Source of the DNA: an uncultured Atopobiaceae bacterium
GTDB taxonomy: Bacteria; Actinomycetota; Coriobacteriia; Coriobacteriales; Atopobiaceae
Assembly (NCBI GenBank): GCA_905235165.1
Contig: CAJOKK010000053.1
Span: forward strand, 1-16,580
Direction: 5' to 3'
Length of the DNA stretch: 16,580 nucleotides
Numbering within the stretch: position 1 is the stretch's first letter; each line of letters starts with the position of its first letter. The position numbers and the translations under genes were made by a program. Under the pieces are notes generated by a model. It worked only from the letters and a program-made list of their open reading frames with translations. It searched no databases and had not been told where the DNA came from. This document shows positions 6,346-13,472 of this stretch, in pieces.

Positions 6346-6612
6346 CGCCGCAGATGTGCGCTTCTTGTGAAGTATCGCTTTCGAATGCGTCGGTTCGTCC
6401 GCTTTAAGGCGCTGTGCAGGTCAAACGTTACCTGCTTCACTGGGGCCGTCCTTCTCGGCAAACGGTTCGTGTGAGCAAAGTGGCCGCGCGATGGTGTAGT
6501 CTGTAAAACTACGTCGCATCCGTTGCATTTTCATTCACGCGGGCTGCCGACGTCACCAACAGTGGTGCTCATTATGAATAGGCGACATCAAGGGAGAGGG
6601 ACGCTGGCCACG
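6346..6612. other. Intergenic region upstream of the transketolase pair
   Basis: No gene, RNA or convincing promoter could be supported here. There is a short dyad CAGGT...ACCTG at 6417-6434 centred on AACGTT that could be an operator, and an AG-rich stretch (AGGGAGAGGG, 6591-6600) that probably serves as ribosome binding site for the next gene. The transketolase frame is open back to 6523, but the residues before 6613 show no family similarity. Confidence 0.4.
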
Positions 6613-7518
6613 ATGGCGTCAGAATCGAAACAGCACGGTGTGACAAACCGCGCGGCGGATGATGCCGTGTGTCCTTCCTGCCTAGACCTTGCGCTTCGGG
6701 CAATTGCCATCAGGGAGCAGGTCGTTGAGTTTGCCCACAACAACCCGGGCCTTCCCTTCCATCTGGGAGGTAGCCTTTCCTGTGCCGAGATCTTCGCAGT
6801 CCTTCTCGGCTCCATCATGAAGACGGGCGTTGACGGTACCCCCTGGGAGTCTCGTGACCGCCTGGTGCTTTCTAAGGGGCACGCCTCGCTGGCCCTCTGG
6901 CCGGCCCTTCAGCAGGCGGGCCTGCTTTCTTCCGAAGATCTTGATAAGGGCGTGCTTGGGCCAGGCGCAGTCATTGGCAAGCAGCCCCGCCGTAATGCGG
7001 AGAAGGGCATCGAGCTGTCGGGTGGAAGCCTTGGCATGGGCCTTGGCTATGCCTGCGGCCTGGCCATCGCGGCTCGCCGCAAGGGCCTGCCCTCGCGCGT
7101 CTTCTGCGTCATGGGCGATGGAGAGTGCGATGAGGGCTCTGTTTGGGAGGCCGCATCCTTTGCTGGCCATAACCGCCTTAGCGAGCTCACACTCGTCATA
7201 GACGTCAATGGTCTGCAGCTCGACGGACCTGTTTCGCAGGTGCTCGATAGCGGTCCGCTGGCAGACAAGTTCGCGGCCTTCGGCTTCGAGGTCCGTTATG
7301 CAAACGGTCACGACGTGGCGTCCCTGAATGAGGCCCTGTCCTCGCCGTCCAACGAGCGCCCGCTCGTGGTGCTGGCGAGCACTATCAAGGGCAAGGGGCT
7401 CTCCTTTGCCGAGAACAACGTCGTCTGGCATGACCGTCGCCTGAGCGAGGACGAGTATCGTCAGGCCGTGGCGGAGCTCAGCGCCGCTCGTGAGGAGGTG
7501 CTCCGTCGTGACGCGTGA
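6613..7518 (+). CDS. Transketolase-like protein, N-terminal (TPP-binding) subunit
   Basis: This 301-residue protein corresponds to the N-terminal half of transketolase, which binds thiamine pyrophosphate and moves two-carbon ketol units between sugar phosphates. Visible motifs are HLGGSLS (50-56), SKGHA (87-91), GGSLGMGLGYACG (137-149), the TPP signature GDGECDEG (168-175) leading to IDVNG (196-200), and a closing WHDR. ATG 6613 has AGGGAGAGGG 12 nt upstream, slightly far; ATG 6574 is a possible alternative with no ribosome binding site. The stop overlaps the next gene by 11 nt, so the two subunits are translationally coupled. The motif details (CDEG where transketolases usually have QQEG or similar, IDVNG for NDxN) suggest a divergent split transketolase; a dedicated aminosugar or pentose role is possible but unproven. 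Confidence 0.88.
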   Translation: MASESKQHGVTNRAADDAVCPSCLDLALRAIAIREQVVEFAHNNPGLPFHLGGSLSCAEIFAVLLGSIMKTGVDGTPWESRDRLVLSKGHASLALWPALQQAGLLSSEDLDKGVLGPGAVIGKQPRRNAEKGIELSGGSLGMGLGYACGLAIAARRKGLPSRVFCVMGDGECDEGSVWEAASFAGHNRLSELTLVIDVNGLQLDGPVSQVLDSGPLADKFAAFGFEVRYANGHDVASLNEALSSPSNERPLVVLASTIKGKGLSFAENNVVWHDRRLSEDEYRQAVAELSAAREEVLRRDA

Positions 7519-8467
7519 TGAACAGCACCTCTGCGAACTTGATCCCCGCGAGGTCTTTGGCGAGACCATGGCCCATATTGCCGAGAGCGATGACCGGCTT
7601 TCTGTGGTGGTTTCAGATTACGGCCGCCGTCTGAGTCTCGAGCGCATGCTCGAGCTCTCTCCTCAGTCGCTGGTGCAGTGCGGCATTGCCGAGCAGAACC
7701 AGATCGAGGTGGCGGCTCTGGCCAACGAGGGCTTCCACGTCTTCGTTCCCTCCTATGCCACCTTTGCGACGGCGCGTGTGCTCGACCAGATTCGCGTGCT
7801 GATGGGCATGATGGGTTCGCCCGTGACGCTCGTTGGCATTTCGGCTGGCTGTGAGGCCGCTCCTCTGGGGGCGAGCCATATGGCCCTCGAGGACATCGCT
7901 TGCCTGCGAACCATTCCTGGGATAACGGTGCTCTGTCCTGCCGATGGCATCGAGCTTGCGCACATGCTTGAAGAGCTTGCCGCTCACCCTCGCCCTGCCT
8001 ACGTGCGCATTGCCCACAATGCGAAGGCCGCGCGAGATCTCGTTGATCGCGGCCGCGTTCGCATTGGCAAGGCCGAGCTGCTGCGCGATGCGGATGGCGC
8101 CGAGGTGTCGCTTCTCGCCATCGGCTCGCTCATCGATGTTGCCCTTGAGGCGGCTGAGCTGCTTTCCCATCAAGGTGTTGCGGCAAAAGTCGTTGAGTTT
8201 GCCACGGTCAGGCCCCTTGATGTGGCTGCCCTGCAATCGCTTGTTGGGACCAGGCTCGCGGTGACCATTGAGGATCACTGCGTGAACGGCGGTTTTGGCT
8301 CTGCGGTGGCGGAGGTTTTGTCGGGTATCGACGATGCTCCCCGCGTGCTGCGCCTGGGAATGCCCGACGAGTACCTTGACGCCGATGTTAAGAGTAAGAT
8401 CTTTGAGCGCGTTGGCCTGACCGCCGAGGGCGTCTTGAAGGCGACGCTTGAGCGTTTGGGCCGCTAG
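7508..8467 (+). CDS. Transketolase-like protein, C-terminal (pyrimidine-binding) subunit
   Basis: The 319-residue protein carries the Pyr and C-terminal domains that complete a split transketolase. It has VVVSDYGRRLS, then QCGIAEQNQIEVAALA with the catalytic glutamate of GIAEQ, then YATFATARVLDQIR, GASHMALEDIACLR and CPADGIEL. The C-terminal Rossmann-like domain includes GSLIDVALEAAELL and EDHCVNGGFGSAVAEVL. Start GTG 7508 is chosen because AGGAGG at 7493-7498 lies 9 nt upstream; an upstream in-frame GTG at 7490 lacks such a site. It overlaps the N-terminal subunit gene, so equimolar production is likely. Together with its partner it may act in the non-oxidative pentose phosphate pathway; whether another full-length transketolase exists in the genome is not visible here. 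Confidence 0.9.
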   Translation: MTRDEQHLCELDPREVFGETMAHIAESDDRLSVVVSDYGRRLSLERMLELSPQSLVQCGIAEQNQIEVAALANEGFHVFVPSYATFATARVLDQIRVLMGMMGSPVTLVGISAGCEAAPLGASHMALEDIACLRTIPGITVLCPADGIELAHMLEELAAHPRPAYVRIAHNAKAARDLVDRGRVRIGKAELLRDADGAEVSLLAIGSLIDVALEAAELLSHQGVAAKVVEFATVRPLDVAALQSLVGTRLAVTIEDHCVNGGFGSAVAEVLSGIDDAPRVLRLGMPDEYLDADVKSKIFERVGLTAEGVLKATLERLGR

Positions 8468-8608
8468 GCCAATCCTTCCTCCATGTCGCAACCGCGTCCG
8501 TTGGGCGTGCGTTCGCCACCTTCTCGATGGGGATGGCTCGCTTGAGAGGGCTTGTCGGTGGAGGATGCGCTAGAACTGAGTTGGGCAGCATCGGGATCGA
8601 ACAAGGCG

Positions 8609-9394
8609 ATGGAAAGGGAAAACGTGGATCAGTCGAGTGCTGGAACGCAGCTTGCCGAGAAGGTCGGTACCTATCGCTTTGCTGACTTCGTGGTGCGTGT
8701 GTCATCGCTGCATGACGACGTTCACGAGCTCTGTCGGGAGTATCGCTGTGAGGATGCCCCGACCTTTGCCGTCGAGTCGAGCCAAGCCGAGATCGAGCGA
8801 GAGCGCGAGGCCTCCCTGCGTACGGACGAGCTGGAAGGCCGCAAGCCACGCTCTCATAGTGATGGATACCTCGAGACGCTCGTTGTCTATCGTGCAATTT
8901 CCGAACGTTTGCCCAGCTATGATGCCTTTCTCTTCCACGGCTCAGCCGTTGCCGTTGACGGAGCCGCCTACCTGTTCACGGCAAAGAGCGGCACGGGCAA
9001 GAGTACGCATACGCGTCTGTGGCGCGAGCTGTTTGGCGAGCGCGCCCTCATGGTCAACGACGACAAGCCCCTGATCCGTGTTGCTGCTGACGGCTCAGCG
9101 AGCGTCGTAGGCACGCCTTGGGACGGCAAACATCACTTGAGCAGCAATGTCGAAGTTCCCTTGCAGGCCCTCTGCATCCTCGAGCGTTCTGAAAGTAACA
9201 CGATTCGCGCCATCTCGAAGGCTGAGGCCCTGCCCATGCTGCTGCAGCAGGTCTATCGTCCTTCCGACCCGCTCGCCATGCAGAAGACCCTTGCCCTGCT
9301 CGACCGGCTCAACGTGAAGCTCTTCCGCCTTGGCTGCAGGCCCGAAATCGATGCGGCAAAACTGTCCTACCGCGTGATGTCAGAAGGAGCGTAG
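8609..9394 (+). CDS. HPr kinase/PEP carboxykinase-like ATP-binding protein
   Basis: This 261-residue protein resembles the HprK-related kinases associated with peptide-modification clusters. From ATG 8609 it has FHGSAVAV (109-116), a Walker A loop AKSGTGKST (125-133) followed by HTRLW, the HprK-type acidic motif NDDKP (150-154), and GTPWDGKHH (168-176). The rest of the C-terminus is helical. It lacks the typical HprK N-terminal domain and its HPr context, so it is probably not a PTS regulator. HprK homologues in some lasso-peptide clusters phosphorylate a C-terminal serine of the peptide. It is convergent with an ABC exporter, a peptidase-like gene and a pqqD-like gene. The frame is open from a TTG at 8552, and GTG 8624 has a better-spaced purine-rich site, so the exact start is uncertain. 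Confidence 0.8.
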   Translation: MERENVDQSSAGTQLAEKVGTYRFADFVVRVSSLHDDVHELCREYRCEDAPTFAVESSQAEIEREREASLRTDELEGRKPRSHSDGYLETLVVYRAISERLPSYDAFLFHGSAVAVDGAAYLFTAKSGTGKSTHTRLWRELFGERALMVNDDKPLIRVAADGSASVVGTPWDGKHHLSSNVEVPLQALCILERSESNTIRAISKAEALPMLLQQVYRPSDPLAMQKTLALLDRLNVKLFRLGCRPEIDAAKLSYRVMSEGA

Positions 9395-9401
9395 GCCCGC
9401 T

Positions 9402-9434
9402 AGGGGAGGGGGACTAATCCGTCTGGTCTCCCCT
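9402..9434. terminator. Candidate shared stem-loop between convergent kinase and exporter genes
   Basis: AGGGGAG (9402-9408) pairs with CTCCCCT (9428-9434), with a further GAC/GTC pairing inside. It begins 7 nt after the kinase stop. There is no clear T-run on either side, so it is only a plausible bidirectional terminator. The remaining 57 bases up to the exporter stop hold nothing recognisable. Confidence 0.4.
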
Positions 9435-9491
9435 GAAGAACACGGCCCTTAGCTTGCGCAACGCCCCCTAGACCTGGCGGGGCCGCGTCGC

Positions 9492-11201
9492 TCACACCTG
9501 CCTGACACCTTCGGGCGTGAACTCAAGGGTTCGGTCGCAGACCGCGAGCGCTGCGGGTCGATGCGTGATGATGATGACGGTGCGTCCCTGCAGGTTATGC
9601 AGGCTTTGGATGAGGTCCTTCTCGGTCTGGGCGTCAAGGGCGCTCGTTGCCTCGTCCAAGACGAGCACGGGGCTCTTCGAGAAGATGGCACGGGCAACGG
9701 CGAGGCGCTGCATCTGCCCCTCAGACAGGCCGGTGCCGCGCTCGCCGAGCATGGTATCGAGGCCGAGGGGAAGCTCCGCCACGAACTTGTTGGCGCAGGC
9801 GCTGGAGAGCGCGTCCCAAAGGCGGTCGTCATCATTGCTGGCAGCGGGGTCTGCCAGTGAGACCACCTCGCGTACCGTGCCGCCCATGAGCTGGTTTCCT
9901 TGGGGGACATAGGCAAAGAGCCGGCGCCAGGAGGAGTCGATGGGTGCGCGCGTGCCGTCTTTTAGCAGCTGGTAACGCTCGCCCGAATCGGGTTCGTAAG
10001 CCCCCATGAGCAGCCTGAGCGTGGTTGACTTGCCACACCCGCTCTCTCCGGTCAGCGCGAGGTATTCTCCCATGCGCAGCTCGAGGGAAAGATGCGAGAC
10101 CGCGGCAGATGCCTCGTCTTTGCTGAGTGAGCTCGGGTCGATGCCGGTGTCCCAATAGGAGAAGGAGACGTCCTCAAGTCCGATTGCCGCAAGCTGCTCC
10201 TCGTAATGCTCCAGGGCCTCGTTGAGGGGGCGGGCCGGGGTGACCGAGCCCGTAAGGTCCTCCGCCTCGGCCAGGCGCTCGGCGCTTGCGAGAAGGGCGA
10301 ACCAGCGCGGGCCGTAGCCCGTCGCGCTGGCGAGGGGAGACTGGATCTGCGATATGAGCTGGCTCATGGCCGTGAGGGTTCCAAGCGTCATCGTGTGGTT
10401 GAGGATGCCATAGCCGCACCAGACGATGACGGCGAGGCGTGAGCCAGACATGAGGAAGCTGAAGGAGACGTTGCACCAGTTTGAGAGCCTGGTTCGGTGC
10501 ATACGTGCGGTGAGGTGCTCTCCCATGAGCTCGTTTGCCTCGTCGAGGGCTTGGTCCTCAACGGCAAAAGAGCGGATGGTGAGCAGGCTCGAGAGGCGTT
10601 CCTGCAAGAAGATGCGGAGCTTTCCGTCTGCCAGCTGAACTTCTTTGTGCAGACGCTTGAGAACGCGGCGAAAGAGCCAGGTGAGCAGGGTGATGCCCGC
10701 ACAGGCCACGATGAGCAGGATGGTGAGGCGGGGATCGAGCATGATGAGAACGATAACGGCGCCAACAAACTGGGCAAACATGCCTGCGGCGCTGGGGATG
10801 ATGTCAACGCACCCGTCTGCGACCACCTTGGTGTCGCTTGTGAGGCGGTTCATCCACTCGGCCGAATGGATGGCCGAGATGCGTCCATAGTCACCATGGA
10901 GGAGGGCGGAGAAGAGTCGCTGCTTGAGCGAGTTCTCAAGGCCTCCACGGCAGTGCTCGTCAAGCCAGCGGATGCAGGAACGCAAAGCGGTTTGGGAGAC
11001 GATCAAAAGGGCGGTGATGGCAGACCAGCGCAAAAAGCCGTTTGCGTCTCCGTTTACGGCGCAGTCAATCAGGCTGCGGAGCAGCAGGGCGTAGAGCACG
11101 TTCGAGGCGCCAGAAAGTCCCTGAAAGATCGTGATGGCCACGAGTTGGGCATGCTCCTGCTTCGTGGCTTCCCAGGTCCATTGCGTGGCGCTCTTATCCA
11201 T
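9492..11201 (-). CDS. ABC exporter, fused membrane and ATPase domains
   Basis: The 569-residue protein is a half-transporter of the type IV exporter class, acting as a dimer in the membrane. Hydrophobic segments lie in the first 310 residues (for example near 20-45, 60-78, 139-160, 161-178 and 245-265). The nucleotide-binding domain has Walker A GESGCGKST (385-393), Q-loop YVPQ (431-434), signature LSEGQ (492-496, instead of LSGGQ), Walker B VLVLDE (512-517), the D-loop SALD and the switch histidine in THRPA (547). There is no N-terminal C39 peptidase domain, so any leader removal would need another protease, such as the peptidase-like protein encoded just upstream. ATG 11201 has GGAGAAG 5 nt before it and overlaps the upstream gene by 8 nt. 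An exported peptide substrate is inferred from context. Confidence 0.92.
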   Translation of the reverse strand: MDKSATQWTWEATKQEHAQLVAITIFQGLSGASNVLYALLLRSLIDCAVNGDANGFLRWSAITALLIVSQTALRSCIRWLDEHCRGGLENSLKQRLFSALLHGDYGRISAIHSAEWMNRLTSDTKVVADGCVDIIPSAAGMFAQFVGAVIVLIMLDPRLTILLIVACAGITLLTWLFRRVLKRLHKEVQLADGKLRIFLQERLSSLLTIRSFAVEDQALDEANELMGEHLTARMHRTRLSNWCNVSFSFLMSGSRLAVIVWCGYGILNHTMTLGTLTAMSQLISQIQSPLASATGYGPRWFALLASAERLAEAEDLTGSVTPARPLNEALEHYEEQLAAIGLEDVSFSYWDTGIDPSSLSKDEASAAVSHLSLELRMGEYLALTGESGCGKSTTLRLLMGAYEPDSGERYQLLKDGTRAPIDSSWRRLFAYVPQGNQLMGGTVREVVSLADPAASNDDDRLWDALSSACANKFVAELPLGLDTMLGERGTGLSEGQMQRLAVARAIFSKSPVLVLDEATSALDAQTEKDLIQSLHNLQGRTVIIITHRPAALAVCDRTLEFTPEGVRQV

Positions 11202-11625
11202 GGAGTCTTCTCCGGATCTTTCGGTTCACCCACAGGATGGCCGAACGGATGGGAAAGAGGTCGCACCAGAGGTGCGCGTAGGCACGAACGCGGGGATCGT
11301 CCATGCTGATTTCTTCTCCATCGCGAATGACGGCACGCAGCACACCGATGATCTGGCGATCCTCGACGCCGAATTCCGGAACTGACTGGTTGTCGCCGCA
11401 GATGATGTAGCTGTCGCGCCGCGTCCACAAGACGCGATGGAGGATGTACTTGCCGTCGTCGCGACGGTAGAGGGGAACATCGAGCCGGCGCAGCCTGCCC
11501 TCAACCGGCTCGATGACCATGAGGTCGCGGCCGGGACGTATGAGGGGCATCATGCTTATGCCTACGTTGGTGTAGATGAGCCTGCCGTTCTTGGCAAGTA
11601 CGTCTTCAAAGCTCGCTGAACTCAC
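11194..11625 (-). CDS. S24/S26 family signal-peptidase-like protein
   Basis: This 143-residue protein has the S26 box-like motif GISMMPLIRPG with the predicted nucleophile Ser24, followed by RRDDGKYILHRVL and the CGDNQ box. The usual catalytic lysine of bacterial signal peptidase I is not evident. The His63 of ILHRV sits where the SipW/ER-type signal peptidases use histidine as the base, so a Ser-His dyad is likely. There is no N-terminal membrane anchor; the only hydrophobic stretch is weak and near the C-terminus (about residues 120-135). Start GTG 11625 overlaps the pqqD-like stop by 4 nt, and the 3' end overlaps the exporter gene by 8 nt, so the three genes form one coupled operon. It probably cleaves the cluster's peptide, or may be a non-enzymatic derivative. 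Confidence 0.8.
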   Translation of the reverse strand: MSSASFEDVLAKNGRLIYTNVGISMMPLIRPGRDLMVIEPVEGRLRRLDVPLYRRDDGKYILHRVLWTRRDSYIICGDNQSVPEFGVEDRQIIGVLRAVIRDGEEISMDDPRVRAYAHLWCDLFPIRSAILWVNRKIRRRLHG

Positions 11626-11879
11626 TCGACGGCGCCAATCTTGCGCAGCTCGTCAAGGGCACGGGTCACGTCGCGCTCGATGGCGCCTTCCGGCGCGTCA
11701 AAGCGCTTGTGCAGGGCATCGACGATCTCCTGCTCGGTGACGTCGTCTTTGAGCAGTTCAAGAATGGCACCGAAGGTCTTGTTTCCCTGGATGACCCCCG
11801 ACCAGTTCGCATCTCCCGTAGGAACGAGGACGGACGTATCGTCACTTTCGTGTGCGATGAACTCCGGCTTGAGCTTCAT
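11622..11879 (-). CDS. PqqD-like peptide-recognition protein
   Basis: The 85-residue product has the fold pattern of PqqD family proteins: LKPEFIAHESDD at the N-terminus (beta-strands), GVIQGNKTFGAILELLKDD (winged-helix core), then a TEQEIVDAL helix and a C-terminal DVTRALDELRKIGAVE helix. PqqD is the RiPP recognition element that binds leader peptides and presents them to modifying enzymes; stand-alone copies also occur near peptidases and kinases of unknown role. ATG 11879 has AGGGAGG with 8 nt spacing, a strong ribosome binding site. It is the first gene of the operon pqqD - peptidase - exporter, 35 nt downstream of the tRNA-Glu terminator. No radical SAM enzyme or cyclase, which PqqD normally serves, is present within the window. 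Confidence 0.88.
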   Translation of the reverse strand: MKLKPEFIAHESDDTSVLVPTGDANWSGVIQGNKTFGAILELLKDDVTEQEIVDALHKRFDAPEGAIERDVTRALDELRKIGAVE

Positions 11880-11913
11880 GTCGAGTGCCTCCCTAAGATG
11901 CTGTTCCCATATG

Positions 11914-11935
11914 AAAAAGGCCCCGTAGCGGGGCC
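11914..11935 (-). terminator. Rho-independent terminator after tRNA-Glu
   Basis: On the minus strand GGCCCCG (11935-11929), loop CTA and CGGGGCC (11925-11919) are followed by five T residues (11918-11914). It lies just after the 3' end of tRNA-Glu and 35 nt before the pqqD-like start codon. Confidence 0.85.
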
Positions 11936-11946
11936 AATATTCTCAG

Positions 11947-12021
11947 TGGTGCCCCCAGCGGGAGTCGAACCCGCCTCTGCACCTTGAAAGGGTGCCGTCC
12001 TAGCCGATAGACGATGGGGAC
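11947..12021 (-). tRNA. tRNA-Glu (anticodon TTC)
   Basis: On the minus strand the gene folds with acceptor GTCCCCA pairing TGGGGGC, anticodon stem GCACC/GGTGC with loop CTTTCAA giving anticodon TTC, and T-arm GCGGGTTCGACTCCCGC. The CCA end is encoded (11949-11947). Length and anticodon loop agree with glutamate. Confidence 0.95.
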
Positions 12022-12031
12022 GCGACAGCAA

Positions 12032-12037
12032 AGTATA
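12032..12037 (-). promoter_or_regulatory. -10 box of the tRNA-Glu promoter
   Basis: TATACT on the minus strand lies 10 nt upstream of the mature tRNA 5' end, as expected for a tRNA promoter. No strong -35 was found 17 bp further upstream. This promoter may also feed the pqqD-like operon by read-through. Confidence 0.5.
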
Positions 12038-12202
12038 GCAAAAGACGCACGCATAGTTTGCCGTGACATGAGTATTCGTGAGCTCCTTGTGCAACAGTTG
12101 GGTTGCGTTCGCCGGATTACAGGCGCGCCTCGTAGCTTCCGGGCCTATGATGACAGGGTACAAGTGGCATGTTTGCGCGTTGTGCGCGGGGGAGGAAGAA
12201 GC

Positions 12203-12499
12203 ATGGGGCAGAGAAAGAAGCGCATTCTTCTCTCGTGTGGGTCGGGAATCGTTACCTCAACCATCGCTCGCAAGAAGGTCGAGGAGCTTCTCGACTCGCA
12301 TGGCTACGCAGGGCAGTACGAGATCACGCAGGTGCCCCTCGCCTCGGCTCCCGAGCGCTCGCAAGACTATGACTTCATCGTTGCCACGTCACTTTCGCCG
12401 ATGGATCTGCAGTGTCCCTACGTCAACGGCGTTCCCTACCTCATGGGCGTGGGAACCGAGACATCGGATGCCGAGATCTTGCGCCTGATGGCCGAGTAG
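12203..12499 (+). CDS. Galactitol-type PTS EIIB-like protein (orphan)
   Basis: This 98-residue protein starts at ATG 12203, with GGAGGA 6 nt upstream. It carries ILLSCGSGIVTSTIARKKVEELL at the N-terminus: a beta-strand, then the phosphocysteine P-loop CGSGIVTS, then a helix, as in the EIIB subunits of the galactitol/fructose-like Gat family. EIIB accepts phosphate from EIIA and passes it to a sugar taken up by EIIC. Length is close to known GatB proteins (about 94 residues). No EIIA or EIIC gene is near, so it is an orphan here, acting with partners elsewhere or serving as a regulator. Its stop lies 4 nt from the stop of the convergent TPR-like gene. A TATGAT at 12146-12151 may be its -10 box. 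Confidence 0.8.
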   Translation: MGQRKKRILLSCGSGIVTSTIARKKVEELLDSHGYAGQYEITQVPLASAPERSQDYDFIVATSLSPMDLQCPYVNGVPYLMGVGTETSDAEILRLMAE

Positions 12500-12503
12500 G
12501 GCG

Positions 12504-13472
12504 CTACCAGTCAAAACCCTTGCGCTGGGCAAAGTCCTGGGCGCTGCACCACAGGTCACGCTGGTTCTGTGCCCAGCTGGGGAAGTCGGGTACATCGCAG
12601 ATGATCGGGTCGGCCTCGTGTACGGCCAGCATTGCCTCCGGATAGCTGAGCGGCTCGCATTCGGGCCTGCCGGGAAGATAGCTGTCAACCATCACGGGCC
12701 TGAGCAGCGCGTAGGCACCACCCTCAACGGTTCGTGCATAGCCCTTGATGGCGCGACGTGCCGCGGGCATGCGGTCGATCTTATAGAGGAGAAGGGCCCT
12801 GCCAAGGTGGCTCCATGCGCTACCCTGCCGAGAAAAACGCACGTCAAGGCTATCAAATGAGCTCTCGTCCTCAAGGCGCGCGTAGCAGAGGGAGCAGGTG
12901 TGTCGGGCACCCAGGGGGTCGGAGGGAGAAAGCGCGATGGCCTCCTCGCCCTTTTGGGCGGCAAGGCGGTAGCAAGCCGAGTCGAGCAGGGTTCGCGCGA
13001 GGCATGCCTTGATGCGCAGGAGCGGTCGGAACAAGACCTCGTTCCAGGCGTCCTCCGGAGGAGCCAGCTTGGCTAGGGTCTCCTCGGCGTTCTTCTCGAC
13101 ATCAAAGAGGGGGTCGATCGTCGGGTCTGGGTCAAGGTCTTTGCCCAAAAGGGCCAGGAGCTGCGCGTCCAGGCAGTTTGGATCGATACGCAGGGCCTCC
13201 TCGCAATCGCTGACGAGACGGGCCATGCGGCGCGTGCGGGATTCAAAGAAGGCGTCGTCATCGAGCAGATCCTCGTCTTTGCGCGAGGCCTGTTCGCGCT
13301 CCGTTGCCTCAACCACGAGCCTGAAGGCCTCGTCTTCGGGACTGTCGATAAAGTTCTCGACGTCTTGTTTGACCGATTCAAGAAGCTCTTGGTAGGCAGC
13401 GTCCGAGAGGGTGCCGAGCGTGTCACGGCGGTGTCGGGCCACGCGTTCGATGAGTTCGGGACGGATGTTCAT
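12504..13472 (-). CDS. TPR-like (ST7-type) protein
   Basis: The 322-residue protein is mostly helical. The central region (about residues 150-240) has tetratricopeptide-like character: RTLLDSACYRLAAQKGEEAI, ALSPSDPLGARHTCSLCYARLED and SAWSHLGRALLLYKIDRM. The C-terminal pattern LSYPEAMLAVHEADP...FPSWAQ resembles the ST7-like family, where a TPR core is followed by a conserved Y...E.A..Y segment and a W-containing tail. No enzymatic motif or signal peptide is seen, so it is probably a cytoplasmic protein-protein interaction scaffold. It begins at ATG 13472, which overlaps the preceding gene's stop as ATGA, so translation is coupled. The pair looks like diverged relatives. The function is unknown; the assignment rests on repeats and general shape. 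Confidence 0.6.
   Translation of the reverse strand: MNIRPELIERVARHRRDTLGTLSDAAYQELLESVKQDVENFIDSPEDEAFRLVVEATEREQASRKDEDLLDDDAFFESRTRRMARLVSDCEEALRIDPNCLDAQLLALLGKDLDPDPTIDPLFDVEKNAEETLAKLAPPEDAWNEVLFRPLLRIKACLARTLLDSACYRLAAQKGEEAIALSPSDPLGARHTCSLCYARLEDESSFDSLDVRFSRQGSAWSHLGRALLLYKIDRMPAARRAIKGYARTVEGGAYALLRPVMVDSYLPGRPECEPLSYPEAMLAVHEADPIICDVPDFPSWAQNQRDLWCSAQDFAQRKGFDW

Noticed and set aside
8483..8545. 20-residue ORF before the HprK-like gene as a RiPP precursor
   Set aside because: It has no ribosome binding site and no leader-core character, and is Pro/Arg-rich by GC bias. It could not be supported as a precursor.
10497..11309. 270-residue plus-strand open frame
   Set aside because: Antisense to the ABC exporter, whose ATPase and membrane motifs are complete.
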